Positions 25,399 to 35,014 of a stretch of DNA of 64,000 bases are shown one piece after another (position 1 is the first letter of the stretch; each line of letters starts with the position of its first letter). Below the pieces are notes generated by a model that did no database searches, was not told the origin of the DNA, and saw only the letters and a list, made by a program, of their open reading frames with translations. Where the stretch lies: positions 930,001-994,000 of the forward strand of contig JABTTV010000001.1 in the NCBI GenBank assembly GCA_015075725.1, given 5' to 3'. A program made the translations under genes and the position numbers. The stretch is from Anaerolineales bacterium (GTDB taxonomy: Bacteria > Chloroflexota > Anaerolineae > Anaerolineales > Villigracilaceae).

Positions 25399-28131
25399 AT
25401 GCCCGCACCGATCCTGGCAACGAAGCTATACATCCCCCCGCCACGACCCGGCACTGTTCCCCGTCCACGCCTGATCGAACAATTGAATGATGGTCTCCAT
25501 TCAGTTCACAAGTTGACCCTCGTCTCCGCTTCCGCCGGATTTGGCAAGACCACTTTGGTCAGTGAATGGGTCGCCCAGAGCGGACTCCCAGTCGCATGGC
25601 TCTCGCTGGACGAAGGGGATAACGACCCAGTACGCTTCATCTCCTACCTGATAACGGCATTACAAACTATACATACGGGAATTGGCGAAAGTTTACTGGC
25701 GGCGCTCCAATCCCGTCAGCCACCTTCCACTGAAGCGATTCTGACGGCGCTGCTGAATGAAATCGCAACATCCCTGAACGAGTTCCTTTTTGTCCTGGAC
25801 GATTACCATGTGATCGATTCCAAGCCGGTTGACGAAATCCTTTCATTTCTTGTCGAGCACCCACCGCCGCAGATGCGTCTGATCATTGCTACGCGCGAGG
25901 ACCCATCCCTGCCTTTGGCGCGATTGCGTGCGCGAGGTCAACTCACCGAACTGCGCGCCGCGGATTTGCGGTTTACCCCTGCCGAAGCCGCTGAGTTTCT
26001 CAACCGGATGATGGGGTTGAACCTCTCCGATAAAGATGTAGCCGCATTGGAGTCTCGAACCGAAGGATGGATCGCCGGCTTGCAATTGGCGGCGCTCTCC
26101 TTGCAGGGACGGGAGGATATCACTGGTTTCATCCGCGCCTTTACCGGCAGCAATCGTTTTGTGTTGGATTATTTGGTGGAAGAAGTACTTCAGCGCCAGC
26201 CAGAATCGGCTCGTAACTTCCTGCTGCATACTTCCATTCTCGACCGATTTTGCGCGTCGTTGTGCAACGCGGTCACAGAACGGCAGGACGGCAAAGAAAT
26301 GCTTTCCGCGCTGGAATACAGCAACCTCTTCCTCGTTCCTCTGGATGACCAACGCCAATGGTATCGCTATCATCATCTCTTCGCGGAGGTTTTGCAATCG
26401 TACCTGCGGCAGGAGCAGCCCGATCAAGTGTCCACGTTGCATCGGCGGGCAAGCATTTGGTTCGAGCAGAATGATCTGACCGACGCTGCCATCCCTCATG
26501 CCCTGGCTGCCAAAGAGTTAGAACACGCGGCAGGCTTAATAGAACGCGTCTGGCGGGAGAAGGACAGCACATATCAATATGACACCTGGCTCAAGTGGGT
26601 GAGGTCTTTGCCCGATGAAATTGTCCGCGCCCATCCGGTGATCTGCGTAGGCTATGCCTGGGCGCTGTTGGGAACCGGCGAATTGGAGGCGAGCGAGTCC
26701 CGCCTTCTGGATGCCGAACGATGGCTGGAATCCGCAGAGAATTCATCGTCAAGGATGATCGTGGTGGACGAAAAAGAATTTCGGTCGTTGCCCGCCTCGA
26801 TCTCTGCCGCCCGTACCTATCGCGCCCTGGCTTTGGGCGATATCCCCGCTACAAAAATGCATGCCCGTCAAACACTGTCTCTCGCTCCTGATGTAACCAC
26901 ACCTTATCACACGCAAGCCACTGCCCTGCTCGCGCTGGCGGAATACGCCAGCGGCGATTTGCAGGAGGCAGAACGGGACCTCCTCAAGTTTCAGGCGATG
27001 ATGTGGCAGGTCAATGACGTTGCCAGCGCCATCGGCATCACGTTCGCCCTGGCAAATATCAAGCTGGTTCAGGGCCGCCTTCGAGAGGCTGTCATTGCTT
27101 ATCAGCAGTCACTGCAACTTGCTGCGAATCGCGGTATGCCGTTCTTTATTAGCGTATCTGATCTGCACCGAGGTCTGAGTGAACTGCTCTGTGAGCAAAA
27201 CGATCTGGAAGCCGCGGAACAATCTTTGTTGACAGCTCGGCAAATGGGCGAAAAAGGCGCGACAACCGGCTGGTCCCAGCGGTTATGTACTGCGCAATCG
27301 CGCCTGAAAGCGTCCCAAGGTGACCTGACTCAAGCCCTTGCTTGCTTGGAGGAGGCGGAGAGGCAATACGTCCAGAATCCGCTGCCCGATCCTCCGATTT
27401 CAGCATTGAAAGCGCGGATATGGATCAGGCAGGGGCGATTGATCGAAGCTTTTTCCTGGGCGCGCGAACAGAACCTGTCCCCAGAGGACGAGTTGAGCTA
27501 TAGGCGCGAGTTCGAGCATCTCGCGCTGGCTCGGGCGCTTATCGCTCGTTACAAAGCCAACAAGGTGGATGCCGATCTTCACACAGCATTGGGATTGCTG
27601 GAACGCCTCCAGCAAGCCGCCGAGGCTGGAGGGCGGAACGGAAGCGTGATCGAAATCCTGATTCTACAAGCGCTCGCTTATCAAGCCCAGGACGATCCGC
27701 CGCGCGCCCTCACTCCGCTGGAACGTGCCCTTAGGCTCGCTGAACCGGAAGGCTATGTGCGCATTTTTGTGGATGAAGGCGAAGCCATGCGTTTGTTGAT
27801 TTCGGATTTCAAATCGACCCATGAAAAAAGAGAACACCCTGCACTTCTTGAATATGTAAATAAACTTCTGGCTACTTTCCCCCAATCCCAGGAAGCTATC
27901 ACCCAATCCAAAATCCAAAATCGTAAATCAAAAATAGTTGAGCCTCTGAGCGAACGCGAACTGGAAGTGCTTAAATTGCTCCGCAGCGAACTGAGCGGAC
28001 CCGAGATCGCTGAACGATTGGTTGTGTCGCTCAACACTTTGCGCACCCATACAAAGAGCATTTTCAACAAACTGGGGGTCAATAGCCGCCGGGCAGCCGT
28101 CCGCCGCGCCCAAGAACTCGAAATATTCTAG
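25399..28131 (+). CDS. MalT-like LuxR-family transcriptional regulator (LAL type)
   Basis: 910 residues. It opens with the family hallmark MPAPILATKLYIPPPRPG. The STAND-type ATPase has Walker A SASAGFGKTTL (43-53), sensor segment FLFVLDDYHVI and the winged region. The middle ~450 residues are TPR-like helical repeats for ligand or protein sensing. The C-terminus is a LuxR DNA-binding domain (LSERELEVLKLL...SLNTLRTHTKSIFNKLGV). The longer frame from 25291 is rejected since it crosses repeat C. Such regulators assemble on ATP and effector binding and activate nearby genes. The downstream membrane-protein genes are candidate targets (inference). Confidence 0.92.
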   Translation: MPAPILATKLYIPPPRPGTVPRPRLIEQLNDGLHSVHKLTLVSASAGFGKTTLVSEWVAQSGLPVAWLSLDEGDNDPVRFISYLITALQTIHTGIGESLLAALQSRQPPSTEAILTALLNEIATSLNEFLFVLDDYHVIDSKPVDEILSFLVEHPPPQMRLIIATREDPSLPLARLRARGQLTELRAADLRFTPAEAAEFLNRMMGLNLSDKDVAALESRTEGWIAGLQLAALSLQGREDITGFIRAFTGSNRFVLDYLVEEVLQRQPESARNFLLHTSILDRFCASLCNAVTERQDGKEMLSALEYSNLFLVPLDDQRQWYRYHHLFAEVLQSYLRQEQPDQVSTLHRRASIWFEQNDLTDAAIPHALAAKELEHAAGLIERVWREKDSTYQYDTWLKWVRSLPDEIVRAHPVICVGYAWALLGTGELEASESRLLDAERWLESAENSSSRMIVVDEKEFRSLPASISAARTYRALALGDIPATKMHARQTLSLAPDVTTPYHTQATALLALAEYASGDLQEAERDLLKFQAMMWQVNDVASAIGITFALANIKLVQGRLREAVIAYQQSLQLAANRGMPFFISVSDLHRGLSELLCEQNDLEAAEQSLLTARQMGEKGATTGWSQRLCTAQSRLKASQGDLTQALACLEEAERQYVQNPLPDPPISALKARIWIRQGRLIEAFSWAREQNLSPEDELSYRREFEHLALARALIARYKANKVDADLHTALGLLERLQQAAEAGGRNGSVIEILILQALAYQAQDDPPRALTPLERALRLAEPEGYVRIFVDEGEAMRLLISDFKSTHEKREHPALLEYVNKLLATFPQSQEAITQSKIQNRKSKIVEPLSERELEVLKLLRSELSGPEIAERLVVSLNTLRTHTKSIFNKLGVNSRRAAVRRAQELEIF

Positions 28132-28276
28132 ACCTCTGAAACTTTCCCAATCCAACTCCAGCCTCACCTGCTGGAGTTTTTTGTTTCCTGCAATCACCAT
28201 CTCAATCACATCATGTGGTGATGACGTCTCACCACATCCAATAGTATCTTGGGGCAGATCAAACACAAGGCGACAA

Positions 28277-28918
28277 ATGATTGATAAGCCGACCCCAACC
28301 GTCCAGCAGTACGAGATCCGTCTCCAGGGACACCTTGACGCTCACTGGGGGGATCGATTCGAAGGACTGACCATCACGCTGGAAGAGGATGGCAACACGC
28401 TTCTTTCCGGACCTGTAGCGGATCAGTCAGCCCTGCACGGATTGCTCAAAAAAGTTCGCGACCTCGGAATGCCATTGGTCTCGATAAATCAAGTTCGATC
28501 AAAACAAGGAGAAACAAAAATGAAATCCATTAAAAAGTTCGATACGAAAGTCCTGCTCTCGACCCTGTGGATCGCGGTCATGGTCAACATGTTGAAAGCG
28601 GATATCCTCTCGCTCTTCATCCCTGGCGCGGCGGAAGAAGTGGCGAAAACCGCTGCCAGCTCTGGCGCATCCATTCCCCAATTGATGCTGGTCGGCGCGG
28701 TCATGGGGCAGATCGGAATTGCCATGATCGTCTTGTCCCGCGTGTTGAAATACGGGATCAATCGCTGGGTCAATATTGTTGCGGGTCTCGTCACCATAGC
28801 CTATATCTGGGGCGGCATGGCGTCATACTCCCACTACATCTTCATCGCCAGCGTCGAGACCCTGTGTCTGTTGCTCATCATCGGGTTCGCATGGACCTGG
28901 CGCAATGCCGAAGCATGA
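28277..28918 (+). CDS. Small soluble domain joined in frame to a DUF6326-like membrane protein
   Basis: 213 residues if read from ATG 28277. Residues 1-80 are a soluble alpha/beta peptide (YEIRLQGHLDAHWGDRFEGL...LISGPVADQSALHGLL-type text) like short proteins encoded next to such membrane genes. From Met82 (MKSIKKFDTKVLLSTLWIAV) it becomes a four-helix membrane protein resembling DUF6326. AAGGAG at 28506-28511 stands eight bases before the codon at 28520, so the membrane protein may also be made separately. The missing stop between them is the oddity: a true fusion, or two overlapping products from one frame. Confidence 0.65.
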   Translation: MIDKPTPTVQQYEIRLQGHLDAHWGDRFEGLTITLEEDGNTLLSGPVADQSALHGLLKKVRDLGMPLVSINQVRSKQGETKMKSIKKFDTKVLLSTLWIAVMVNMLKADILSLFIPGAAEEVAKTAASSGASIPQLMLVGAVMGQIGIAMIVLSRVLKYGINRWVNIVAGLVTIAYIWGGMASYSHYIFIASVETLCLLLIIGFAWTWRNAEA

Positions 28919-28930
28919 CCTATCTATATC

Positions 28931-29000
28931 ATTGCGAGCGCACTTCCCTGCACATCACGCAGGGCAAGTGTGCGAAGCAATCTCCTCGCCAAAACAGAGG
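28931..29000. repeat. REP-like intergenic repeat
   Basis: Contains ATTGCGAGCG, a CCCTGC-acatcac-GCAGGG hairpin and GTGCGAAGCAATCTCCTCGCC-like sequence. The GAAGCAATCT and ATTGCGAG parts recur at 41068-41145. Non-coding palindromic repeats of this type are common in related genomes. Confidence 0.5.
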
Positions 29001-29069
29001 GTTCTTCGGGGAGGAAACCCTCGTAACGACATTTGTGTGGTAGAGAGTAAAGAATAAAAGGAGATAAAC

Positions 29070-29729
29070 ATGAGAACATTACAGAAATCCGGTGGCATCG
29101 CCGCTCTGTACATGGCGATCAGTCACCTGATCGGAATTGTCATCTTTCTCGTCATCTTGGACTATCTCAGCATCACCGACCCGGCTCAAAAGCTCGCGTT
29201 GAACGTCGAAAAAAAGTCGGTCATCTTCTCGACCAACCTGCTCATGTACGTCTGCTTCGGCTTTGCGCTGATTGTCCTGTCACTGGCTCTGTACGACCGC
29301 ATCAAATCCGGCGCGTCCGCGCTCATGCAAGTGGGGACCGTGATTGGAATCATTTGGGCTAGTTCGCTCATTGCCAGCGGCATGGTCGCAAATGCGGGGC
29401 TTGCAACCGTTGTAGCCCTCCATTCCAAAGACCCTTCCCAGGCTGTGTTGACCTTTCAAGGAATCGAAGCCGTAGCAAATGGGCTGGGTAATGCCAACGG
29501 CGAAATCCTCGGTGGCGTGTGGACACTGCTGGTCAGCATTGGCGCATTGCGATCCGGCGGACTTCCCAAAGGGCTGAACATCCTCGGCTTGTTCGTTGGC
29601 GCGGTGGGCATCATTACGATCATCCCTGCATTGACTGGCTTCACCGGCGTCTTTGGGCTGGGACAAATTATCTGGTTCATCTGGCTGGGAATTGTATTGC
29701 TGCTCAGAAACCCAAACAAGATGTCATAA
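29070..29729 (+). CDS. DUF4386-family membrane protein
   Basis: 219 residues with six predicted membrane helices. The start RTLQKSGGIAALYMAISHLIG and the loop with KLALNVEKKSVIFSTNLL fit the DUF4386 family, of unknown function. AAGGAG precedes the ATG. A second, divergent DUF4386 gene follows after 15 bases, suggesting a duplicated pair that may act together in the membrane. Confidence 0.75.
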   Translation: MRTLQKSGGIAALYMAISHLIGIVIFLVILDYLSITDPAQKLALNVEKKSVIFSTNLLMYVCFGFALIVLSLALYDRIKSGASALMQVGTVIGIIWASSLIASGMVANAGLATVVALHSKDPSQAVLTFQGIEAVANGLGNANGEILGGVWTLLVSIGALRSGGLPKGLNILGLFVGAVGIITIIPALTGFTGVFGLGQIIWFIWLGIVLLLRNPNKMS

Positions 29730-29744
29730 AAAGGAGAAACTAAC

Positions 29745-30452
29745 ATGAATTCGCCCAAAAGCATTGCAAGAATTGCCGGCATCCTGTACTTGCTTGTCGC
29801 CATCTTCGCCGCATTTCCCTATAAAGTGTTCAACGGGTTGTACGTTACTGACGACGCGGCAACCACGACTGCGAATGTCGTCGCGAAGGCAGGGGTAATC
29901 CGAATAGCTGTCGTCTCCGACTTTGTCATGGTGACAGCCTGGGTCTTCCTCGCCTTTACTCTCTACCGTCTGCTCAAGCACGTGCATCAGGACGCCGCGA
30001 GCGCAATGGTGATATTCGTCGCAATTGGCGCCGGAATCGTCAGCCTCAATGACGTCTTCGCATTCGAGGGTATGCGGGTCGCAACCGATAGTTCTTATGC
30101 GGCAGCCCTGGGCGCCGGGGGAGCGGATGCCCTGGTGCAAATGCTGCTCGACACCCAGCGCTACGGTGGTCTCGCCTCTTCGGTCTTCATGGGACTGTGG
30201 CTGGTTCCGCTGGGGTATCTTGTCTACAAGTCAGGCATTTTCCCCAAGGCGCTGGGCGCGGCGCTTATCACAGTCTGTGTCTGCTATCACGTGAAACTGC
30301 TCGCGGCATTCCTGGCTCCAGACTTGTGGACAGTAATCGAGGGCTATGTGAGCATTCCGATCTGGGTCTTTGAACTCTGGATGGTGCTGTACTTGCTCAT
30401 CGTCGGTGTGAGAACCGTAAAGTCAGATGCACTCATCCCCGTTGCGGCGTAA
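29745..30452 (+). CDS. DUF4386-family membrane protein (second copy)
   Basis: 235 residues, six membrane helices. The N-terminal SPKSIARIAGILYLLVAIFA, the SDFVMVTAWVFLAFTLYRLL helix and GLWLVPLGYLVYKSGIFPK are typical of DUF4386. AAGGAG is present before the ATG. It is only distantly similar to the preceding gene, so the duplication is old or the two were recruited separately. Function unknown. Confidence 0.8.
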   Translation: MNSPKSIARIAGILYLLVAIFAAFPYKVFNGLYVTDDAATTTANVVAKAGVIRIAVVSDFVMVTAWVFLAFTLYRLLKHVHQDAASAMVIFVAIGAGIVSLNDVFAFEGMRVATDSSYAAALGAGGADALVQMLLDTQRYGGLASSVFMGLWLVPLGYLVYKSGIFPKALGAALITVCVCYHVKLLAAFLAPDLWTVIEGYVSIPIWVFELWMVLYLLIVGVRTVKSDALIPVAA

Positions 30453-30513
30453 TGCGCCCGGCAGATGAGATCGAGACCTATACTAAATGAAAATGACGAA
30501 AGGAAAGAACAGA

Positions 30514-31509
30514 ATGAAAGCAATCGTACGCACAGAATATGGAACACCCGATGTCCTGCATCTCAAAGAAATGGAAAAGCCCACGCCAAAGGACAATGAA
30601 ATTTTGGTCAGGGTGTATGCGGCCTCTGTCAACTTCGGAGATTTAATGGCGCGAAATTTCAAGGCCGTCTCCCCGCGCAAATTCAACATGCCGTTCTTCC
30701 TCTGGCTCCCTGCGAAGATCGCCTTTGGTCTTGGCAAACCCAATATCACCGTTCTGGGCAGCGAACTGGCCGGGAAGGTCGAAGCGGTTGGCAAGGACGT
30801 GACGAAATTCAAAGCGGGCGACCAGGTCTTTGCCTATCTTGGCATGAGCATGGGAGCCAATGCTGAGTACGTCTGCATCCCCGAGTCTGGGTCTGTGGCG
30901 CTCAAACCGTCCAAACTCAGTTATGAGGAGGCAGCCACCCTGCCCTACGGGGCGATCATGGCGACGAGTCTGCTTGGGAAGGCAAACCTCCAACGCGGTC
31001 AGAAAGTCCTCATCAACGGCGCCTCGGGCGGAATCGGCTCGATGGCTGTCCAACTTGCCAAATATTACGGAGCGGAAGTGACAGGCGTGTGCAGCACACC
31101 GCGATTGGAATTCGTCAAATCCCTCGGCGCGGAGAAGGTTATTGACTACACCAAAGAGAACTTCACCCAGAACGCCGAGACCTACGACCTGATCTTCGAC
31201 GTCCTCGGCAAAAGTTCGTTTTCGCAGGTCAGGCGCTCACTCAAGCCAAATGGAATTTACCTCTTATCCAGCTTCAAGATGAAAGCACTGCTCGATATGC
31301 TGTGGACATCACTCACAGGCAGCAAACAAAAGGTCATTTGCGCCTTTGCGAATGAGACCCCCGATAGCCTGGCATTCGTCAAAAAACTGGTGGAAGAAGG
31401 GAAGATAAAAGCCAGCCTTGATAAATCTTTCCCGATGGAGCAGGCGGCGGAGGCACACAGGTACGTGGAAGGCGGTTACAAGAAAGGCAATGTGGTCATC
31501 GCAATTTAG
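30514..31509 (+). CDS. NAD(P)-dependent quinone oxidoreductase-like MDR enzyme
   Basis: 331 residues of the zinc-free medium-chain dehydrogenase family (QOR/zeta-crystallin type). Seen: AASVNFGDLMAR, GSELAGKVEAVGKDV, the nucleotide-binding GASGGIGSMAVQLAK, and VIDYTKENF. No zinc-binding cysteines are present. It likely reduces quinones or enones with NADPH. The start MKAIVRTEYG is preferred over an upstream Met because AAGGAAAG lies in front of it. It follows two membrane-protein genes on the same strand. Confidence 0.88.
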   Translation: MKAIVRTEYGTPDVLHLKEMEKPTPKDNEILVRVYAASVNFGDLMARNFKAVSPRKFNMPFFLWLPAKIAFGLGKPNITVLGSELAGKVEAVGKDVTKFKAGDQVFAYLGMSMGANAEYVCIPESGSVALKPSKLSYEEAATLPYGAIMATSLLGKANLQRGQKVLINGASGGIGSMAVQLAKYYGAEVTGVCSTPRLEFVKSLGAEKVIDYTKENFTQNAETYDLIFDVLGKSSFSQVRRSLKPNGIYLLSSFKMKALLDMLWTSLTGSKQKVICAFANETPDSLAFVKKLVEEGKIKASLDKSFPMEQAAEAHRYVEGGYKKGNVVIAI

Positions 31510-31613
31510 GATTCGCTTGGGCAATGGCTGTGGCCATGGGATGATGATGCCCCTGCATCAGGTGATTCCCTTTTATTTTTTGCCCCGATCTGCCATATGA
31601 AGAATGTTTTTTT

Positions 31614-31650
31614 CAGACCCTGCACTGGTTAAACTCCAGTGCAGGGTCTG
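31614..31650. terminator. Perfect 15-bp hairpin between convergent genes
   Basis: CAGACCCTGCACTGG, a 7-base loop, and its exact complement, sitting between the ends of the MDR gene (plus) and the small repeat protein (minus). A seven-T run lies on its left flank. It probably ends transcription in both directions, although the U-tract after the stem is weak on the plus strand. Confidence 0.65.
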
Positions 31651-31721
31651 ACATTTGATTGGGAAGAAACTGAGTCTAGAAGGTACGTCTCAATCAGCGA
31701 ACCGAATGGAGCGAACCGTCT

Positions 31722-32054
31722 CTATTTTCCAACCACTTGCAGATAATAATTGGCCATCGCCGTCCAGCGGGCTGCATCGGCGGATCGACCGCGCAGAAGA
31801 TTTTGAGGTTCTCCCACGCTTTGATAGCGTTCCGCCATTGCTGTCCAACGCGCCGCATCCGCGGCCCGGCTGCGTTGAAATGCGGGTTCCTCCAACATCA
31901 CGTAGTACTCTGCCATCGACCTATAGCGTGCGGCATCAGCGTCTCGACCGCGCTCAATTGATGTTGGCGTATTGGAGAGTGGGGATGAAATCACCATCGC
32001 GACCAATAACAGGGAGAGAACCCCAAGAACAATAAGAAAACGATTTTTGAACAT
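31722..32054 (-). CDS. Small exported protein with three ADAARW-AMA repeats
   Basis: 110 residues. A hydrophobic segment at 5-23 (FLIVLGVLSLLLVAMVI) is a signal peptide or membrane anchor. Then come three repeats of about 27 residues: GRDADAARYRSMAEYY, SRAADAARWTAMAERY and GRSADAARWTAMANYY. Each is amphipathic and probably helical. No catalytic motif. AAGGAG precedes the start. I do not recognise the family; it may be a surface or periplasm-like helical adaptor. Confidence 0.65.
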   Translation of the reverse strand: MFKNRFLIVLGVLSLLLVAMVISSPLSNTPTSIERGRDADAARYRSMAEYYVMLEEPAFQRSRAADAARWTAMAERYQSVGEPQNLLRGRSADAARWTAMANYYLQVVGK

Positions 32055-32159
32055 TTTGATCTCCTTTTTGGTTCAACCAGTTATAATGTTTTCAGAAACA
32101 AGGGTCTGTTTCCATGCCCATACTGTAGCAAATCGCCCTTCCGGTTTGGTGGCAAAAAA

Positions 32160-32177
32160 TGTCACAAAAAGTGTCAC
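32160..32177 (+). promoter_or_regulatory. Shared upstream site TGTCACAAAAAGTGTCAC
   Basis: A direct repeat of TGTCAC 12 bases apart, 40 bases before the XRE-STAND gene. A close match (TGACACAAAAAGTAACAC) lies before the paralogous gene at 37560-37577 in the matching orientation. Likely an autoregulatory binding site for these XRE proteins (inference). Confidence 0.55.
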
Positions 32178-32217
32178 TTATTCGTAAACTGAAGCGATAC
32201 GGACGATTTAGAAATTG

Positions 32218-34575
32218 ATGCAGGAACAACACTCTTTTGGCTCTTGGCTCAGGCTCAAGAGAAAGACACTCGATCTCACTCGCGAAGCTCTGGCTGACCG
32301 CGTCGGTTGTTCCGTGTCAATGATCCGGAAACTTGAAGAAGAAGAACGGCGTCCCTCGGCCCAGATTGCCGAGTTGCTGGCTGAAATCTTCAAGATTCCC
32401 GCAACTGAAAGAACAGCCTTTTTACGGTTTGCGCGCGGCGACTGGAGATCGGCTCCCAGCCTGGGGAATGAAGAAGCCCCCTGGCGCGTCTCAACACCAA
32501 CACTACCCCAACAACCCCGTTCGAATTTACCGGCAACCTTTACTTCCTTGATCGGGCGGGATAAGGATATTGCAGCTATCCACGACTATCTAACCAATCC
32601 AGATATCCGCCTGGTCACTTTGATCGGCGCGCCGGGAATCGGGAAGACGCGCCTGAGTATCGCGTCAGCGAGCCAGTCACTGGCCGAGTTCTCCGATGGC
32701 GTTTTCTTTGTCGCGCTGGCGCCGCTTGATCAGCCATCCTTGATACCTTCTGCCATCCTGCAGGCGCTTGGATATATTGAAAAGAATAACCTGTCTCCCG
32801 AGGAACATCTTACCGAAGGTATTGGGAACAAACGTATGCTGCTTGTGTTGGATAATTGCGAACACCTGATCGAAGATGTGGCCCGGCTCGCCTCTTCCCT
32901 CCTTTCCACCTGCTCCCACTTAAAAATCCTGACCACCAGCCGCGAAGCGCTGGGAATCCCGGGTGAATGGCTTCATTCGGTCCCTGCACTGGATATGCCA
33001 AAAGAGCACTCCATCGTTGACGTAGCAAAGGTTTCGGAGTTTCCAGCTCTGACCCTGTTTGCCGAGCGTGCCCGCGCAGCTCGTTCCGATTTCGCATTGA
33101 ATGCCGAAAACATCTGGGCTGTCGTATCCATCTGCTCACAGCTCGATGGATTGCCATTGGCCATCGAACTGATTGCCGCGCGCGTCAAAACGTTTTCAAT
33201 AGAGCAAATCGCTGCACGGCTCGATGACCGTTTCGCATTGCTAACCAGCAGCAGTCGAGTTGCACCCTCACGACAACAAACATTGCGGGCGACTCTGGAT
33301 TGGAGCCATGAGCTGCTGACAGAAACGGAAAGAGAACTTTTTCGACAACTTTCGGTCTTTGTTGGCGGCTTTACATTGGATGCGCTCGAATCGGTGGCGC
33401 TTCTGGATTCCAATCGATCGATTCTCGAGGCGCTTTCGCGCCTCGTGGATAAATCACTACTGTTCCTCGAACAACAGGATCAACCGCGTTACCGGTCTCT
33501 TGAGCCAATCCGTCAGTATGCCAAAGAAATACTGAATGAGACCGGAGAATCGAACTTGATTCAAGATCGTCATCTTGCGTACTACCTGCGCATTGCGGAG
33601 GAGGCAGAGCCGTACCTATTTGGCGTCGGGCAACAGGGCTGGAAGAATCGATTGGAGTTGGACCATGATAACTTGCGGGTCGCGTTGGCATGGTCGCTTG
33701 AAAGCAATAAAATCGAAGCAGGATTGAAATTGGCGGGGGCGCTGGCATGGTTCTGGCACAGTCAGGGTTATTTAAGCGAAGGCAACCTATGGTTGGAGAA
33801 AATTCTTGCCTCTGGCATCGGCACCCAGGGAAAGGAGCGGGCGAAAGCGCTGCGCGCGTCATCCATCCTGTCAACAAGTAAAGGCGATTACATTCGGGCC
33901 AGAGAATTTGCAGAAGCAAGCGTTAAATTATATAGGGAAATTGGAGACAATCGAGGCGCAGGCTTGGTGCTTGCTGACCTGGGCGCAAGCTTTCATTGGG
34001 ACGGCAAGGGAGAGGAGGCAATCGAGTCGCTCGAAGAGAGTTTGCGTCTGCTTCGGGCAACTGATGAGCGTTGGGGGATCGCCTACGCGCTCTGCTGGTT
34101 GGGCGATACATGTTTCAGGATGGGAGATACTGAACGCGCCGCCACCAATTGGGAAGAAAGTCTGCGCCTTACCCAGGAGTTGGGGGAGACCTACCTGATG
34201 GCTTGGTCGCTTGGTGGTTTGGCGGATGTGGCGCGTCTGCGCGCGGATTACAAGCGTGCAACAGGAATGTTCAGAGAATCCTTGTCCCTCTATCTGAGTT
34301 CAGGAAGTAAGTTCGGCCCACCGTTCACGCTGGAAGCACTAGCATTGGTTGCCGCTGCGCTAGGGAATGCGAAGCGAGCGGCGCGTCTCTGGGGTGCCGC
34401 ATCCGCTTGGCGCGAAGCGATCAACCAACCGCTCCCCCCGAGCTATCAAAGGGACTACGCTGCCTCTATGACCCAGGCGCGTACTCAACTTGGCGAGGAA
34501 GTGTATGCTTCCGCCTGGTCTGAGGGCCACGCAATGTCACCCGAACAGGCTATCGCCTTGGCGTTGGAGGAATAA
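32218..34575 (+). CDS. XRE-HTH / STAND ATPase / TPR regulator
   Basis: 785 residues. An XRE-type helix-turn-helix (about 7-62: FGSWLRLKRKTLDLTREALA, VGCSVSMIRKLEEEERRPS) is followed by a STAND NTPase with Walker A LIGAPGIGKTRLS and Walker B MLLVLDNCEHLI, and then a long TPR array (ALRASSILSTSKGDYIRARE and similar). The ATG at 32218 is preferred over TTG at 32215. These proteins act as ATP-gated switches, binding DNA at one end and sensing through the TPRs. A paralogue with the same architecture faces it at 35015-37537. Confidence 0.88.
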   Translation: MQEQHSFGSWLRLKRKTLDLTREALADRVGCSVSMIRKLEEEERRPSAQIAELLAEIFKIPATERTAFLRFARGDWRSAPSLGNEEAPWRVSTPTLPQQPRSNLPATFTSLIGRDKDIAAIHDYLTNPDIRLVTLIGAPGIGKTRLSIASASQSLAEFSDGVFFVALAPLDQPSLIPSAILQALGYIEKNNLSPEEHLTEGIGNKRMLLVLDNCEHLIEDVARLASSLLSTCSHLKILTTSREALGIPGEWLHSVPALDMPKEHSIVDVAKVSEFPALTLFAERARAARSDFALNAENIWAVVSICSQLDGLPLAIELIAARVKTFSIEQIAARLDDRFALLTSSSRVAPSRQQTLRATLDWSHELLTETERELFRQLSVFVGGFTLDALESVALLDSNRSILEALSRLVDKSLLFLEQQDQPRYRSLEPIRQYAKEILNETGESNLIQDRHLAYYLRIAEEAEPYLFGVGQQGWKNRLELDHDNLRVALAWSLESNKIEAGLKLAGALAWFWHSQGYLSEGNLWLEKILASGIGTQGKERAKALRASSILSTSKGDYIRAREFAEASVKLYREIGDNRGAGLVLADLGASFHWDGKGEEAIESLEESLRLLRATDERWGIAYALCWLGDTCFRMGDTERAATNWEESLRLTQELGETYLMAWSLGGLADVARLRADYKRATGMFRESLSLYLSSGSKFGPPFTLEALALVAAALGNAKRAARLWGAASAWREAINQPLPPSYQRDYAASMTQARTQLGEEVYASAWSEGHAMSPEQAIALALEE

Positions 34576-34740
34576 TGTCTTCTGCTCAACATAAATTTCC
34601 AAATGGCAACCCAAGATTTCCAATCGGCACGGCAGACGCTTAGGTGAAAAACAGGGCAAGCTGCAAAACCTGTCCCGCTCCGTGCCTCATGTCTGTTGTT
34701 TATTTTGGTTGGCTGAAAAAACATCAGCTAACCACAAGTT

Positions 34741-34831
34741 TGCCGCCTAAAAAACCTTGCGGTAGATTCCATCAAGTATCCAGTCTAAATACTTGATGAA
34801 AGCAATATTCGGATGGCTGATGGCGGTGGCA
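34741..34831 (-). repeat. Dispersed repeat, copy D, within a 439-base gene-free stretch
   Basis: The minus strand reads ATAISHPNIAFIKYLDWILD and then GIYRKVF before a stop, the clearest version of the repeat peptide. The rest of 34576-35014 shows no gene that I can support. It separates the two convergent XRE-STAND genes. Confidence 0.5.
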
Positions 34832-35014
34832 GAGGAAGATCCCATTCTTTGCAAATTTATGTTTTTAGAATTTTAGCTTATCCAAGGCTGTTCTCTTGAA
34901 CCAAAATGACACCCTACGAAATAAGGGAGAGCAAAGTCAGTTGACCATGACCGCGTTACTAAGCATTAGCGGATTGAAGGAGATGCCAATTACGACTATA
35001 TCCATGCTCTCATC

